Part shown: piece after piece, positions 1-8,192 of the stretch
Layout of the letters: each line of letters opens with the position of its first letter
How positions within the stretch are numbered: the stretch's first letter is position 1
Source: JAADEM01 sp965371855
Lineage (GTDB): Bacteria > Bacteroidota > Bacteroidia > Bacteroidales > Marinilabiliaceae
Length of the DNA: 64,000 nt
Reading direction: 5' to 3'
Assembly (NCBI GenBank): GCA_965371855.1
Contig: CBDUZZ010000011.1
Span: forward strand, 1 to 64,000
Notes under the pieces: generated by a model
The model's database searches: none
Seen by the model: only the letters and a program-made list of their open reading frames with translations
What the model was told of the DNA's origin: nothing
Translations under genes and position numbers: made by a program

Positions 1-8
1 CAAATTTA

Positions 9-782
9 TTAGTGCCTATTTTTACTTGAAATCACACTTTTTGTCATGTACTTAAAAATTTGAGTTAACATAAGTCCTGATGTTTCAGTAATAAGATCAA
101 AATACCCGATGCTTTCTTTTTTATCAAAAGAAATAAATTTGGATAATTGTTTTCGAAAACGACTTAGTTTACCGTTTGTAAGTTGTTCAAGATACCCCCA
201 ATCAGGGCTATTAGGAATTGGTTTTTTATAAGGAATGTTAGCGTTTACATTAACAGCTACAAGAATGTCATTTTCTTGCCGAAATACCTGGTTAACCGGT
301 ATTGGGTTAAGTACACCTCCATCCACAAAAAGAGTGTCGTTTTTTTGCAGAGGAGTGATTACTATGGGAATTGATATTGAAGCCCGTATTGCCTCAAATA
401 AACTCCCATCAGAGATTACTACTTCTTTTTTGTTTTTAAGGTCAGTGGCTACCACAGTGAATTTAACAGGTAGGTCTTTGATATTCCGGTCGGGAATGAA
501 TTTCTGTATCTCTTTTAATACTTTATCTGCTTTTATTATACCATTTAAACTTAACGTAAAATCAACTAAATTGAATATATCCATTTTACTTAGTGAGCTT
601 AGCCATGCTTCATATTCATCCAGTTTTCCGGCAGCGTAAATTCCGCCAACCAAAGCGCCCATTGAAGTACCGGAAATAGAACTTATTTCATAACCTTGCT
701 TAACAAGTTCATGAATTACTCCTATATGTGCAGTTCCCCTTGCACCTCCACTTCCTAATACTAATGCTACTTTTTGTTTCAT
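9..782 (-). CDS. Patatin-like phospholipase family protein
   Basis: A 257-residue serine hydrolase of the patatin (RssA-like) family, predicted to cleave acyl esters of phospholipids or lysophospholipids. The glycine-rich oxyanion segment GSGGARG lies at residues 10-16, the nucleophile elbow GTSMG places the catalytic Ser at residue 40, and the second dyad member is Asp154 in a DGG motif. There is no signal peptide, so it probably acts in the cytoplasm or at the inner membrane face. It is the last gene of the minus-strand lipid operon, 9 nt after the dehydrogenase gene. Its position with two acyltransferases suggests acyl-chain turnover or remodelling; the substrate cannot be read from sequence. 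Confidence 0.9.
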   Translation of the reverse strand: MKQKVALVLGSGGARGTAHIGVIHELVKQGYEISSISGTSMGALVGGIYAAGKLDEYEAWLSSLSKMDIFNLVDFTLSLNGIIKADKVLKEIQKFIPDRNIKDLPVKFTVVATDLKNKKEVVISDGSLFEAIRASISIPIVITPLQKNDTLFVDGGVLNPIPVNQVFRQENDILVAVNVNANIPYKKPIPNSPDWGYLEQLTNGKLSRFRKQLSKFISFDKKESIGYFDLITETSGLMLTQIFKYMTKSVISSKNRH

Positions 783-791
783 TTTATTGTT

Positions 792-1613
792 TTATTTCGA
801 GTTACCTCTGTTAAGTTCTTGTAATTTACTAACAATTTGAATTTTGGCCTTTCTCGGAATAAATTTAGATGTATTTACTAAAGAAGCATTCAATAATCCG
901 GGGATTTCAACTTCCTTCCCTGCTTGTAATGCCCTGTATCCGGCTTTGGCAACCTTTTTAGAAGAGGAAAGCATATTGAGTTTTGACAGTTTTGAGTTTT
1001 CACTTCCCACTTCTTTCTGAAATCCTGATCTTGTAGGTCCCGGGCATAAGGTCGTTACTGTAACGCCAGTTCCTTTCAACTCATTTGTAATTGCTTCAGA
1101 AAATGATTGCACAAATGCCTTGCTGGCATAATAAACTGCCATATGTGGCCCGGGCTGAAAAGCTGCCATTGATGAAACATTCAATATCTTTCCCTCTTTC
1201 TTCTTAACCATTACATCAACAAACAATCTGGTCAGTTCAGTAAGAGAAACAATGTTGATTTGTAAAATGTCTGATATTTTCGAAAAGTCTTCAGTATGAA
1301 ATTTTGCAAAATCGCCTATACCGGCGTTATTAACCAAAACATCAATAACAATTTGTTTTTCTACTGTTTCATTAAATATTTCGATAGCAGCGTTTGGTAC
1401 GGATAAATCTTTTACAATAATTAATATGTCAATATTGTATTTCTTATTGAACCTTTCTTTTATCTCTTTAAGTTTATCCTTATCCCTTGCCACTATAACT
1501 AAATTATAGGAATCTTTAGCAAATAATTTTGTCAGTTCATAACCAATACCCCTTGTGGCACCGGTAATTAGTGCGGTCTTTCTTATTTCTGTTTTATTGT
1601 ACATTTTCTTCAA
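792..1613 (-). CDS. Short-chain dehydrogenase/reductase (SDR family)
   Basis: A 273-residue classical SDR. The cofactor motif TGATRGIG is at residues 17-24, NNAG at 95-98, the catalytic Ser at 148 and the YxxxK pair at Tyr161/Lys165, so the active site is complete. It belongs to the DltE/YqjQ-like group of SDRs, which reduce carbonyl groups with NAD(P)H. The start follows a basic N-terminus and is plausible; Met4 is an alternative. It is 34 nt downstream of the LolA-like gene in the lipid operon, so a beta-ketoacyl or other lipid-linked carbonyl is a reasonable but unproven substrate. Confidence 0.88.
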   Translation of the reverse strand: MKKMYNKTEIRKTALITGATRGIGYELTKLFAKDSYNLVIVARDKDKLKEIKERFNKKYNIDILIIVKDLSVPNAAIEIFNETVEKQIVIDVLVNNAGIGDFAKFHTEDFSKISDILQINIVSLTELTRLFVDVMVKKKEGKILNVSSMAAFQPGPHMAVYYASKAFVQSFSEAITNELKGTGVTVTTLCPGPTRSGFQKEVGSENSKLSKLNMLSSSKKVAKAGYRALQAGKEVEIPGLLNASLVNTSKFIPRKAKIQIVSKLQELNRGNSK

Positions 1614-1647
1614 CTAAACATTAACTTAAGGTTGCTTATTGAAATTG

Positions 1648-2382
1648 TTACTGTTTCAATTTTCTAACAGTAAACTCATCATCTGTCAGGCCGGTGTCGT
1701 AATTTACATCCGACATCAACATCTTTGTTTTATGGTTCTTCTTCAGGTCGGTCATCTCAATTTCTTTGGCATTCCAATATTCACCAATTTTTTCAAATTG
1801 ATAACTTGCTTCTTTTATTTTCTTATTTCCCTTATCGTAATATTCCATGTAGGTAGGGTAGAAATCTGTTTTATGCACTTTAACTATTAACTTGGAATAT
1901 ACCGACTTAGGTGATATTGGAGATAATTCCAATACATAAACATCACTATCTGCTTTAATCAATTTGGGAGTGTATTTTTCAGCATAAGGCTTTGCTTCAA
2001 GATCATCATAGGAGAAATCTGTACCTGCAAATTTTTGACTTTTTACCGAAGATGATATTCTTCTTTCTTTTCCAAAAGCCGGTAAGTACATGTACATTAC
2101 ATCATTTGGTAAAGACAGAGTTGCAATACCTGCTTGTGATGCAGGAGCCGTAAATCGAAATAACCGTTTATCTGTTCCTTTTTGAATCATTGTAGCTTCA
2201 CGAATTTTTTCTTTTCCCGCTTTGTCAATTAAAATAATTTTGTTCTTTCCGGTCATGTCTTTCGGGGAATACATAACATCATCCATTTTCTTTAAAATAG
2301 TATTTGCATCTTGTGCGTTTGTGCTAAATCCTATTAACAAGAATAATGCACTTACTAATACTGATAATTCTACTGTTTTCAT
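1648..2382 (-). CDS. Outer membrane lipoprotein-sorting protein, LolA-like (COG2834)
   Basis: A 244-residue exported protein with an N-terminal signal peptide ending near residue 23 (cleavage after TNA). The rest fits the LolA/LolB-like fold group usually annotated as outer membrane lipoprotein-sorting protein: a beta-rich body with an MTGKN segment, a central MYMYLPAFGKERRI segment and an FSYDDLE segment. Family members of this type are typically encoded beside MMPL/RND exporters, as here (the exporter is two genes upstream). They are thought to receive a hydrophobic cargo in the periplasm. It is probably not the housekeeping LolA, because it is longer and sits in a lipid-export context. The cargo is unknown. 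Confidence 0.85.
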   Translation of the reverse strand: MKTVELSVLVSALFLLIGFSTNAQDANTILKKMDDVMYSPKDMTGKNKIILIDKAGKEKIREATMIQKGTDKRLFRFTAPASQAGIATLSLPNDVMYMYLPAFGKERRISSSVKSQKFAGTDFSYDDLEAKPYAEKYTPKLIKADSDVYVLELSPISPKSVYSKLIVKVHKTDFYPTYMEYYDKGNKKIKEASYQFEKIGEYWNAKEIEMTDLKKNHKTKMLMSDVNYDTGLTDDEFTVRKLKQ

Positions 2383-2413
2383 TTTAATTAAATTTTAATA
2401 TTTATTAATTTGA

Positions 2414-3223
2414 TTAACTGTTTGCTGAATCATATACAATTGAGCGTACCTTCTGAGCCCACTCCCAATGTGATAATGAACTGTTTAATTTTTGGGAATG
2501 AATTGGCTTAGCTATTTTAACTTTAATGGTCTTACCCCTTTTTCGAAACAACTCATGGGGCAAGAGCACCAGTTCAAGATTTGTTTTTATCCAAAAAATC
2601 TGCCTAAATAAGTTGATCCCATAAAACAGATTTGAATTTCTTCCATAAAACCTGATTGGAACAATATCCCTATGGTTTGAGATAGCTTTTTTTATAAAAC
2701 TTTTTTTCCAGGTATTATCCTGAACTTTAAATTTATGAATGCGTGAAACCAATCCAAAAGGGAAATGTGTAATGGGGACATCGCTGGCAAACGTTTTCTC
2801 TAATTCGATAAAATGTTTTCTAGGACTTTTACCAAAAACACTAACATTTGCAATTATTGGCTGTAAATTCGGCACAAACATAAATGCATCGTTGCCTATA
2901 GCTTTAATTTGCCCATATTTATTTCCAACAATAAATGTTAAAATTAAACCATCGAGCAAACCAAAGGGATGATTGGCAACGAAAAAACACTTCCCGTTAT
3001 CAGGTAGATTTTCTTTCCCTTCAATTACAATTTTAATATTCAGTTCTTCAATTATCTTTGGCAAAAAATCAACTCCTTCAAACTCTTTGTACTTATCGAG
3101 AATGTGGTTTATTTCATCCTGCCTGATTATTTTTGCAATAATTTTTACAATAAAACCAGGAAGGCTTTTCAAAAACTTCGAATCACTATTTTTTATAATC
3201 TGTGCAATATTGATGTTGCTCAT
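2414..3223 (-). CDS. Lysophospholipid acyltransferase family protein (hemolysin-like)
   Basis: A 269-residue member of the PlsC/hemolysin-like glycerol acyltransferases. The catalytic block reads NHPFGLLDG near residues 84-92; His and Asp are spaced as in the Bacteroidota NHPxGGLDG subgroup rather than the strict HX4D of PlsC. A second conserved stretch, VPIRFYGRNSN, follows near residue 190. No clear transmembrane segment is seen, so it is probably a peripheral membrane enzyme. Its start codon shares one nucleotide with the stop of the upstream exporter gene, a sign of translational coupling. The acyl donor and acceptor are not predictable; OlsB-type lipid N-acylation is an alternative role. 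Confidence 0.85.
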   Translation of the reverse strand: MSNINIAQIIKNSDSKFLKSLPGFIVKIIAKIIRQDEINHILDKYKEFEGVDFLPKIIEELNIKIVIEGKENLPDNGKCFFVANHPFGLLDGLILTFIVGNKYGQIKAIGNDAFMFVPNLQPIIANVSVFGKSPRKHFIELEKTFASDVPITHFPFGLVSRIHKFKVQDNTWKKSFIKKAISNHRDIVPIRFYGRNSNLFYGINLFRQIFWIKTNLELVLLPHELFRKRGKTIKVKIAKPIHSQKLNSSLSHWEWAQKVRSIVYDSANS

Positions 3224-5478
3224 TATCTTGTTCTTTCTTTTCTTCTGTAATAAAGAATTAGTATTACCGGTAATAGTGTTAATGCTCCAATCCCTGAGCC
3301 AATCATACTCATAGCTACAAGAATCCCGAAATTTTGTAAAGGCACCATTTCAGAAAAAATTAACACAAAAAACCCAACTGCAACTGATAAAACATTAATA
3401 ACAATAGCCTTACCACTTATCATAATGGTTTCTTCCATCGCTTTATCTAATTCGCCAGTTTCTTTATATACATGATTAAAGTGAGTGATAATATGAATAG
3501 AATAATCAATTCCAATCCCAAGTGCTACACTGGCAACAAGTACCGTTGCTATGTCTAATGGAATGCCTGTTACACCCATAAATCCAAAAAGTATTGTTAT
3601 TGTGGCGATAATGGGAATTGCTGCAAAAACCCCTTTCATTGGCGAGCGTAAAACCAGCCCTACAATTAGCAAAACCATAAATATCGCTATTACCAAACTG
3701 CTCATCTGGCTTTCAATTAAACTTTTGTCTAACTGAAAATATACCGAGGGCATGCCGGTTACTTCAATTTTACATGTTTCGGTTGATTTTTTGTCAACAA
3801 AATCATCCATATAAACAACAAAATCTTTTAATACTTTACTGTCGTTTGAAGCAAATTTTGATTGAATAATTGCTCTGTCAAGCTCATCTGAAACTAATTG
3901 TGGCATAATATCCTGCCCATCTAATAAAAACCAAAGATTTTCTATTTTTGCTTTACTATCCGGTATTTTCTTCCCCTCACCCATTACGTCATTCATATCT
4001 TCTACTAGGTCGGCAATTGATTGTGTGCGATCTATAGCAGAAAATTCTTTCATGTAATTCTCTGTTTTTATCATTGTTTTTAAAACATCCGGACTTTGTA
4101 TATCACCATTAAACACGACAAAAACCGGTTGTGAACCACCAAATTTTTCTTGCATTATATCTTCGGTTACTCTGGTAGGATTGTCTTTTTTAAAATATTC
4201 AGCCATGTTTACTTCCCTTTGAATAAAGAAAATACCGCTAATACTAACAAACATAATTATTCCCCAGAATAATAAAACATATTTTGGATGCTTATACAAT
4301 AAACCATATAAAGGAGAAAGAATAATATCATTTAAAATTGTGTGTTTCTTTTTACTATTGCGTTCTATCCTATTTGCACTTTTATACATTGAAAATGCTG
4401 ATATTACAGCAGGAACAAAAAATATTGAAAGAAGCAATGCAAATATTACACCTAAACCGGTAAACACTCCAAAATCACGAATTATTTCCAGATATGCACC
4501 AAATATAAACGACACAAATCCAATCATGGTTGTTAATGCAGCAAGGATAACAGGCACTGTGATATAGGCTAATGCTTTAATCAATGCTTTTTTGCGGTCT
4601 TGGTCAAAAGTTGTATTGATTCGGTTTATCACATGAATAGTATAAGCACTACCCACCGCAAGCAGTATGATAGGCGTTATACTTGAAATCATTGATAACT
4701 CATAACCAAATAATACGATAGAGCCAAGTACCCAAATAACTGACAAGGCGGCGGTAAGCATTGGGAGTACAACACCTCTGGTTGATCTAAATGAAAGAAA
4801 AAGAATAAAAGCTATTAAAAAAAATGTGATTGGTATAAGTTTGAAAATATCTGATACAATTAAATCTGCAATATCGTTCATCATAAACGGTAGTCCTCCG
4901 AAATATAATTTCTCAGGTATATTAAGCTCCGTAATTTTTTCTTTTATATTTGCAGCAACAGCCTGCTTATCAACATCGTCAAGTAAAGTAAACATGATTA
5001 AAGTAGAAGTTCCGTCTTCTGATACGATTGTGCCTTTATACATATCTTTTAAGAAAACCCTCTCCTTTAACGTATTTAGTTCCTCTTTTGTGTCAGGCAA
5101 ATCGTATTCGTCGAGTAGTGTTCCTATTTCAATACCCCATTCGCTCCCTTTTATATCAAGTACGTTAGTAAGGCTTGTTACGGTTGAAATTCCATCTGTA
5201 ACCCTTAATGTGTCAGTAATCTGTTTTACATATTCAATAACCTCTTTTTTGAAAACATTATCAGTTTCTATAATAATCATTCCCATATCATTGCCACCAA
5301 ACTCTTTGCCTATGTTTTTATATAAAAGGGCAGCAGGATCATCATCGGGCAATGAACTAATTATATCTGAATCTATTTTTAGGTCTTTGGCCTGATACCC
5401 TAAAAAAGCTGTTAATGCAATAACTACGACTATTATCAGCCATTTAAATTTTACTATTCCTTTTGCTAATCTGTTCAT
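3223..5478 (-). CDS. MMPL/RND-superfamily lipid exporter
   Basis: A 751-residue inner membrane transporter of the COG1033 group. It shows the RND duplication: one TM helix at about 12-30, a periplasmic domain, five helices from about 210 to 365, then a repeat with one helix near 398-418, a second periplasmic domain and five helices from about 585 to 745. Sterol-sensing-type patterns such as ALGIGIDYSIHI occur in the second half and VGSAYTIHVI in the first. Family members export hydrophobic molecules (lipids, pigments, polyketides). It lies between two acyltransferase genes with an ACP remnant immediately upstream and a LolA-like gene downstream, which supports lipid export to the outer membrane. 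Confidence 0.9.
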   Translation of the reverse strand: MNRLAKGIVKFKWLIIVVVIALTAFLGYQAKDLKIDSDIISSLPDDDPAALLYKNIGKEFGGNDMGMIIIETDNVFKKEVIEYVKQITDTLRVTDGISTVTSLTNVLDIKGSEWGIEIGTLLDEYDLPDTKEELNTLKERVFLKDMYKGTIVSEDGTSTLIMFTLLDDVDKQAVAANIKEKITELNIPEKLYFGGLPFMMNDIADLIVSDIFKLIPITFFLIAFILFLSFRSTRGVVLPMLTAALSVIWVLGSIVLFGYELSMISSITPIILLAVGSAYTIHVINRINTTFDQDRKKALIKALAYITVPVILAALTTMIGFVSFIFGAYLEIIRDFGVFTGLGVIFALLLSIFFVPAVISAFSMYKSANRIERNSKKKHTILNDIILSPLYGLLYKHPKYVLLFWGIIMFVSISGIFFIQREVNMAEYFKKDNPTRVTEDIMQEKFGGSQPVFVVFNGDIQSPDVLKTMIKTENYMKEFSAIDRTQSIADLVEDMNDVMGEGKKIPDSKAKIENLWFLLDGQDIMPQLVSDELDRAIIQSKFASNDSKVLKDFVVYMDDFVDKKSTETCKIEVTGMPSVYFQLDKSLIESQMSSLVIAIFMVLLIVGLVLRSPMKGVFAAIPIIATITILFGFMGVTGIPLDIATVLVASVALGIGIDYSIHIITHFNHVYKETGELDKAMEETIMISGKAIVINVLSVAVGFFVLIFSEMVPLQNFGILVAMSMIGSGIGALTLLPVILILYYRRKERTR

Positions 5479-5484
5479 GTTTTA

Positions 5485-5625
5485 TTAATTTACTTGCTTA
5501 ATTACTTGTTCTATTAGTTCACCTACTGTTTTCGTATCATAGATGTTATCATCCAACATAATATCTAATTCATCTTCTAAAGTTATAACTAGTTCAACCA
5601 AATAGAGGTTAGCTGTATCTTTTAT
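5485..5625 (-). pseudogene. Truncated acyl carrier protein remnant (C-terminal half)
   Basis: Reading the minus strand gives 46 open codons with no credible start codon, ending at the stop at 5485-5487, only 7 nt before the exporter start. The translation contains LVELVITLEDELDI and DTKTVGELIEQVI, which match helix II and helix III of acyl carrier proteins. The residue that should be the phosphopantetheinylated Ser of the DSL motif aligns with Asn (NLYLVEL), and the N-terminal helix is missing. The first codons overlap the end of the upstream acyltransferase in another frame. It is most simply a decayed ACP gene. Expression as a short peptide cannot be excluded but there is no obvious start. 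Confidence 0.7.
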
Positions 5626-6157
5626 CTAAAATAAAATTATCCGGGTATTTTGCATTTACATCTTCATACATTCGACTAATTTCAGATATTGTTTCTTTCA
5701 TATCGCTTGTATCTTGAATTACTCCTTTAACTCCCATTTCCTTTTTTTTATAATCAATATAACCCACAACAATAGGCACATCAGCCCTATTTGCCATATA
5801 GTAAAACCCCTTTTTCCAATGGTCTGTTTTTGCCAATTGTCCCTCAGGGGAAAGAATAATATGTAAGCTTTCACTTTTCTCAAATAAAGAAACAACTTCA
5901 TCTACATATTCTTTATTCAGGGACACGGGGATGGATCCATAGAGTCTGAAAAAATATTTTAACGGGAATTTAAAAAAATCCTTTTTCGATAAGAATTTAT
6001 AAACGATATTCATTTGCATCAGCATTAATTTTCCATAAAATGCATCCCAGTAGCTTGTGTGTGGGGCAAATATTATTACTGATTTTTGTATATCAGGAAA
6101 ACTGCCGGTTATTTTCCATCCCAATATGCCGATGATATTTTTTGATATTGTTTTCAT
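5609..6157 (-). CDS. 1-acyl-sn-glycerol-3-phosphate acyltransferase-like protein
   Basis: A 182-residue PlsC-like acyltransferase. The catalytic HX4D motif is HTSYWD near residues 33-38, followed by a substrate-binding region with the YGSIPV segment near residue 74 and the SPEGQLAK motif near 103, a form of the family's EGT block. It is shorter than canonical PlsC and lacks an N-terminal TM helix, like many lysophospholipid acyltransferases linked to MMPL exporters. It lies 60 nt after the DUF2141 gene and its 3' end overlaps the ACP remnant in another frame, so the junction may mark a deletion. Its C-terminus (ILDKRYS) may or may not be original. Confidence 0.85.
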   Translation of the reverse strand: MKTISKNIIGILGWKITGSFPDIQKSVIIFAPHTSYWDAFYGKLMLMQMNIVYKFLSKKDFFKFPLKYFFRLYGSIPVSLNKEYVDEVVSLFEKSESLHIILSPEGQLAKTDHWKKGFYYMANRADVPIVVGYIDYKKKEMGVKGVIQDTSDMKETISEISRMYEDVNAKYPDNFILDKRYS

Positions 6158-6217
6158 TCTTTTACGTCAAACACTACGGATGTATTTAAAATGCATCCAA
6201 TCTATTTTGTGTTAAAT

Positions 6218-6655
6218 TTAATTTAATCTTATCTCTATTTTTTTATACTTATCAAACAGGAATTTTGCATCTTCAAATTTTGGCCGACCAAGACTTCCTT
6301 TAACATTATTTGATGCACCAACCGGTTCTTTGGATTTTCCCAGAAAGTTCGCATCCACCTTTCCATTAGAATTTATATCCTGAAAAACAGACACAGCATA
6401 AGTACCATGTTTAACATTAGCAAACATAACTTTAACTCTATTTGATTTTACGCTTACAACAATCCTGTTATCCGCTTTTTCGGGTTTTGAAGGGAATCCG
6501 TCACTTTGTGAATACAAATAAACAGACATTTTTCCTTTAACTTCTTCAATGCCACTAATTTCAACAATCAGATTATTTGAACTCTGAGCAACTGTGTAGT
6601 TGACAATTATTACTTGTAAAATGCTAAAAATCAATAGTGATAGTTTCAATTTCAT
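6218..6655 (-). CDS. DUF2141 domain-containing exported protein
   Basis: A 145-residue protein with a signal peptide (cleavage near residue 23, after VAQ). The rest matches DUF2141: a beta-rich domain with the signatures VSVFQDINSNGKVD and LGKSKEPVGASNN, where the Asp/Asn-rich DxNxNGxxD loop resembles a calcium-binding turn. DUF2141 proteins are secreted or periplasmic, and their biochemical role is not established. The gene lies between the methyltransferase remnant and an acyltransferase gene in the lipid operon, so a part in envelope lipid handling is an inference from context only. Confidence 0.85.
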   Translation of the reverse strand: MKLKLSLLIFSILQVIIVNYTVAQSSNNLIVEISGIEEVKGKMSVYLYSQSDGFPSKPEKADNRIVVSVKSNRVKVMFANVKHGTYAVSVFQDINSNGKVDANFLGKSKEPVGASNNVKGSLGRPKFEDAKFLFDKYKKIEIRLN

Positions 6656-6703
6656 ATTTGTTCTTTTATTTGATTAATTAGTGGTCTTTAAAGGGGGTTT
6701 ATA

Positions 6704-7255
6704 CTATTTTATTCCTTCAAATATAAATGCCGGTGGAATATTCAATAAAGTAGCAGTTATAGTTGATGCAGCAAATTTTTGCTTTACCAAGCTATAGATT
6801 AGCCATGAGTATTGACAAGTAATAAATTTCCCTTTTTCTTTAAGCATAGAATATGATCTGAAAATAATTCTCCGCCTTTTCCTACTGTTAAAAAAAGTAA
6901 ACGGTATAGTTGAAATAATATAGTCAACTTCTTCAACTCTATATCTGTTTTTCAATATCATTCGTGCTTTTTCAGCATCTGAATGAATAATTACCAGACG
7001 GCTATCATTTATTTTGGTTAAACTATTAATGAATTGTTTATTCGTTTCAAACACAAAAAGAGTAGAATCTTTTTTCATTTGGTTTAAGAGCTGTTTTGTA
7101 ATTACGCCATTGCCCGGTCCGTATTCAATAAGAATATTTGCTTTGTCAAAATCAATTTTCTTCATCAAATCTTATACAACGTATTTTGATGTTGACAGAA
7201 TTGCTCCTACCTTCATGTCTAATATTAACTCCTTAATCAAAATCTTTTCTTTCAT
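6704..7255 (-). pseudogene. Phospholipid N-methyltransferase-like (PmtA/COG3963) gene with internal stop
   Basis: The intact frame starts at the ATG at 7253-7255 and would encode about 183 residues. An in-frame TAA at 7172-7174 interrupts it after 27 codons. The segment before the stop (KVGAILSTSKYVV) matches the conserved N-terminus of PmtA and rRNA-methylase-like proteins, and the segment after it carries the SAM-binding motif I, IEYGPGNGVIT. Both are in the same frame, so a single substitution (for example CAA to TAA) explains the break. A shorter protein could start at TTG 7168 or ATG 7165 and would keep motif I. Intact homologues methylate phosphatidylethanolamine or related lipids. A sequencing error is possible. 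Confidence 0.75.
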
Positions 7256-7329
7256 ACTTTATAAAATTTTATTTTTTTTAAAATAATCATTTTTAATTAT
7301 CTGTTTTATAGTCAGTTTCGTTAAAAAAA

Positions 7330-7914
7330 TTATGGAGTCAAACCTTTTGTTAGTATTCCCATAAGACCTTCAAAATAAGGCGAATACTTTTCGTATTTAT
7401 TTTGAAGAAAGAACGGAATTTCAAGTCCTTTCAACACCATAATAAACATATCTAATAAGACATCAATATCTTTAATATCTGCAAATTCCTTTGTTTCTAT
7501 TCCTTGTAGTATAATCTTTCTTAAATTCCCTTTTTCCCATTCGTCCAATTCATTTCTTAAATCATCAATAAAGTCAAAATGCTCAAAAAAATCTGCTTTT
7601 ATGGTTTCGTGGTAGTTTGCAGCATCATTTAAAATCTCCATTCTTTTAATTAGATATCTTTTTATCTTTCTGGATGCACTTAAATCAGTATCTTCTAAAA
7701 TTATTGATAACTGATTTTTTAAGCTAATTATTTCTTTCGAAACAACTTCCTTAAATAAATCTTCTTTACTAGCAAAATGATAATATAAAGAACCTTTTGC
7801 TTTTCTGGCAATTTTTGCAATTTCGTCCATAGATGTTTTATGGAATCCAAATCGGCTAAACAATCTTGTAGCTACGGATAAGATTTTATCTTTTGTATCT
7901 TCTATCTTCGTCAT
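7330..7914 (-). CDS. TetR/AcrR family transcriptional regulator
   Basis: A 194-residue regulator. The N-terminal TetR DNA-binding domain spans about residues 8-55 with the helix-turn-helix segment TSMDEIAKIARKAKGSLYYHF; the remainder is an all-helical ligand-binding and dimerisation region. It is the first gene of the minus-strand lipid operon. Its own promoter has a TAnnTTTG box sitting inside a 14-bp inverted repeat (7941-7954), which predicts autoregulation and control of the whole operon. Similar TetR genes head fatty-acid or lipid-export operons, so an acyl-CoA or lipid ligand is plausible but is inference. Confidence 0.92.
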   Translation of the reverse strand: MTKIEDTKDKILSVATRLFSRFGFHKTSMDEIAKIARKAKGSLYYHFASKEDLFKEVVSKEIISLKNQLSIILEDTDLSASRKIKRYLIKRMEILNDAANYHETIKADFFEHFDFIDDLRNELDEWEKGNLRKIILQGIETKEFADIKDIDVLLDMFIMVLKGLEIPFFLQNKYEKYSPYFEGLMGILTKGLTP

Positions 7915-7940
7915 GTTCTATTTGACTAATTTCGTTTAAT

Positions 7941-7974
7941 AGTACAAACGTACTGTTTTTTTGATTATAAACAA
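7941..7974 (-). promoter_or_regulatory. Promoter of the TetR-lipid operon with overlapping operator-like repeat
   Basis: On the minus strand a TTG (7972-7974) is followed after 19 nt by TACGTTTG (7945-7952), a perfect TAnnTTTG -7 box of the Bacteroidota type. The -7 box lies within the inverted repeat AGTAC-n4-GTACT (7941-7954). Start of tetR is 30 nt downstream. A dimeric repressor on the repeat would block the promoter, as expected for TetR autoregulation. Confidence 0.6.
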
Positions 7975-8151
7975 TAGAAATTTGAAATATTAAAATATTT
8001 CGATTGCCTTGTATAATAAATCAAAATGTTATAGAAGCTTTTCTCGCATATATAAAAAGAAGTATCGATGTGATGAATTCAATTAGCCCTAGTTTTTTTG
8101 CATCAATGAAAACCCAAAACAACAAAATAGTCTTAAACATTTTTTGAATAT

Positions 8152-8185
8152 TAGTTGCACACATCAACTATATACCTTTACTTTG
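8152..8185 (+). promoter_or_regulatory. Promoter of the MarR-efflux operon with operator-like palindrome
   Basis: A perfect inverted repeat TAGTTG-n7-CAACTA (8152-8170) contains a -33 TTG (8155-8157). After 20 nt follows TTACTTTG (8178-8185), one mismatch from the TAnnTTTG -7 box. The repeat has the size and symmetry of a MarR dimer site, so self-repression of the downstream operon is likely. Confidence 0.6.
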
Positions 8186-8192
8186 CCACCGA

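Noticed and set aside
4826..5395. 189-residue open frame opposite the MMPL exporter gene
   Set aside because: It lies entirely antisense to a clear exporter and has a low-complexity Ser-rich translation; it is a shadow frame.
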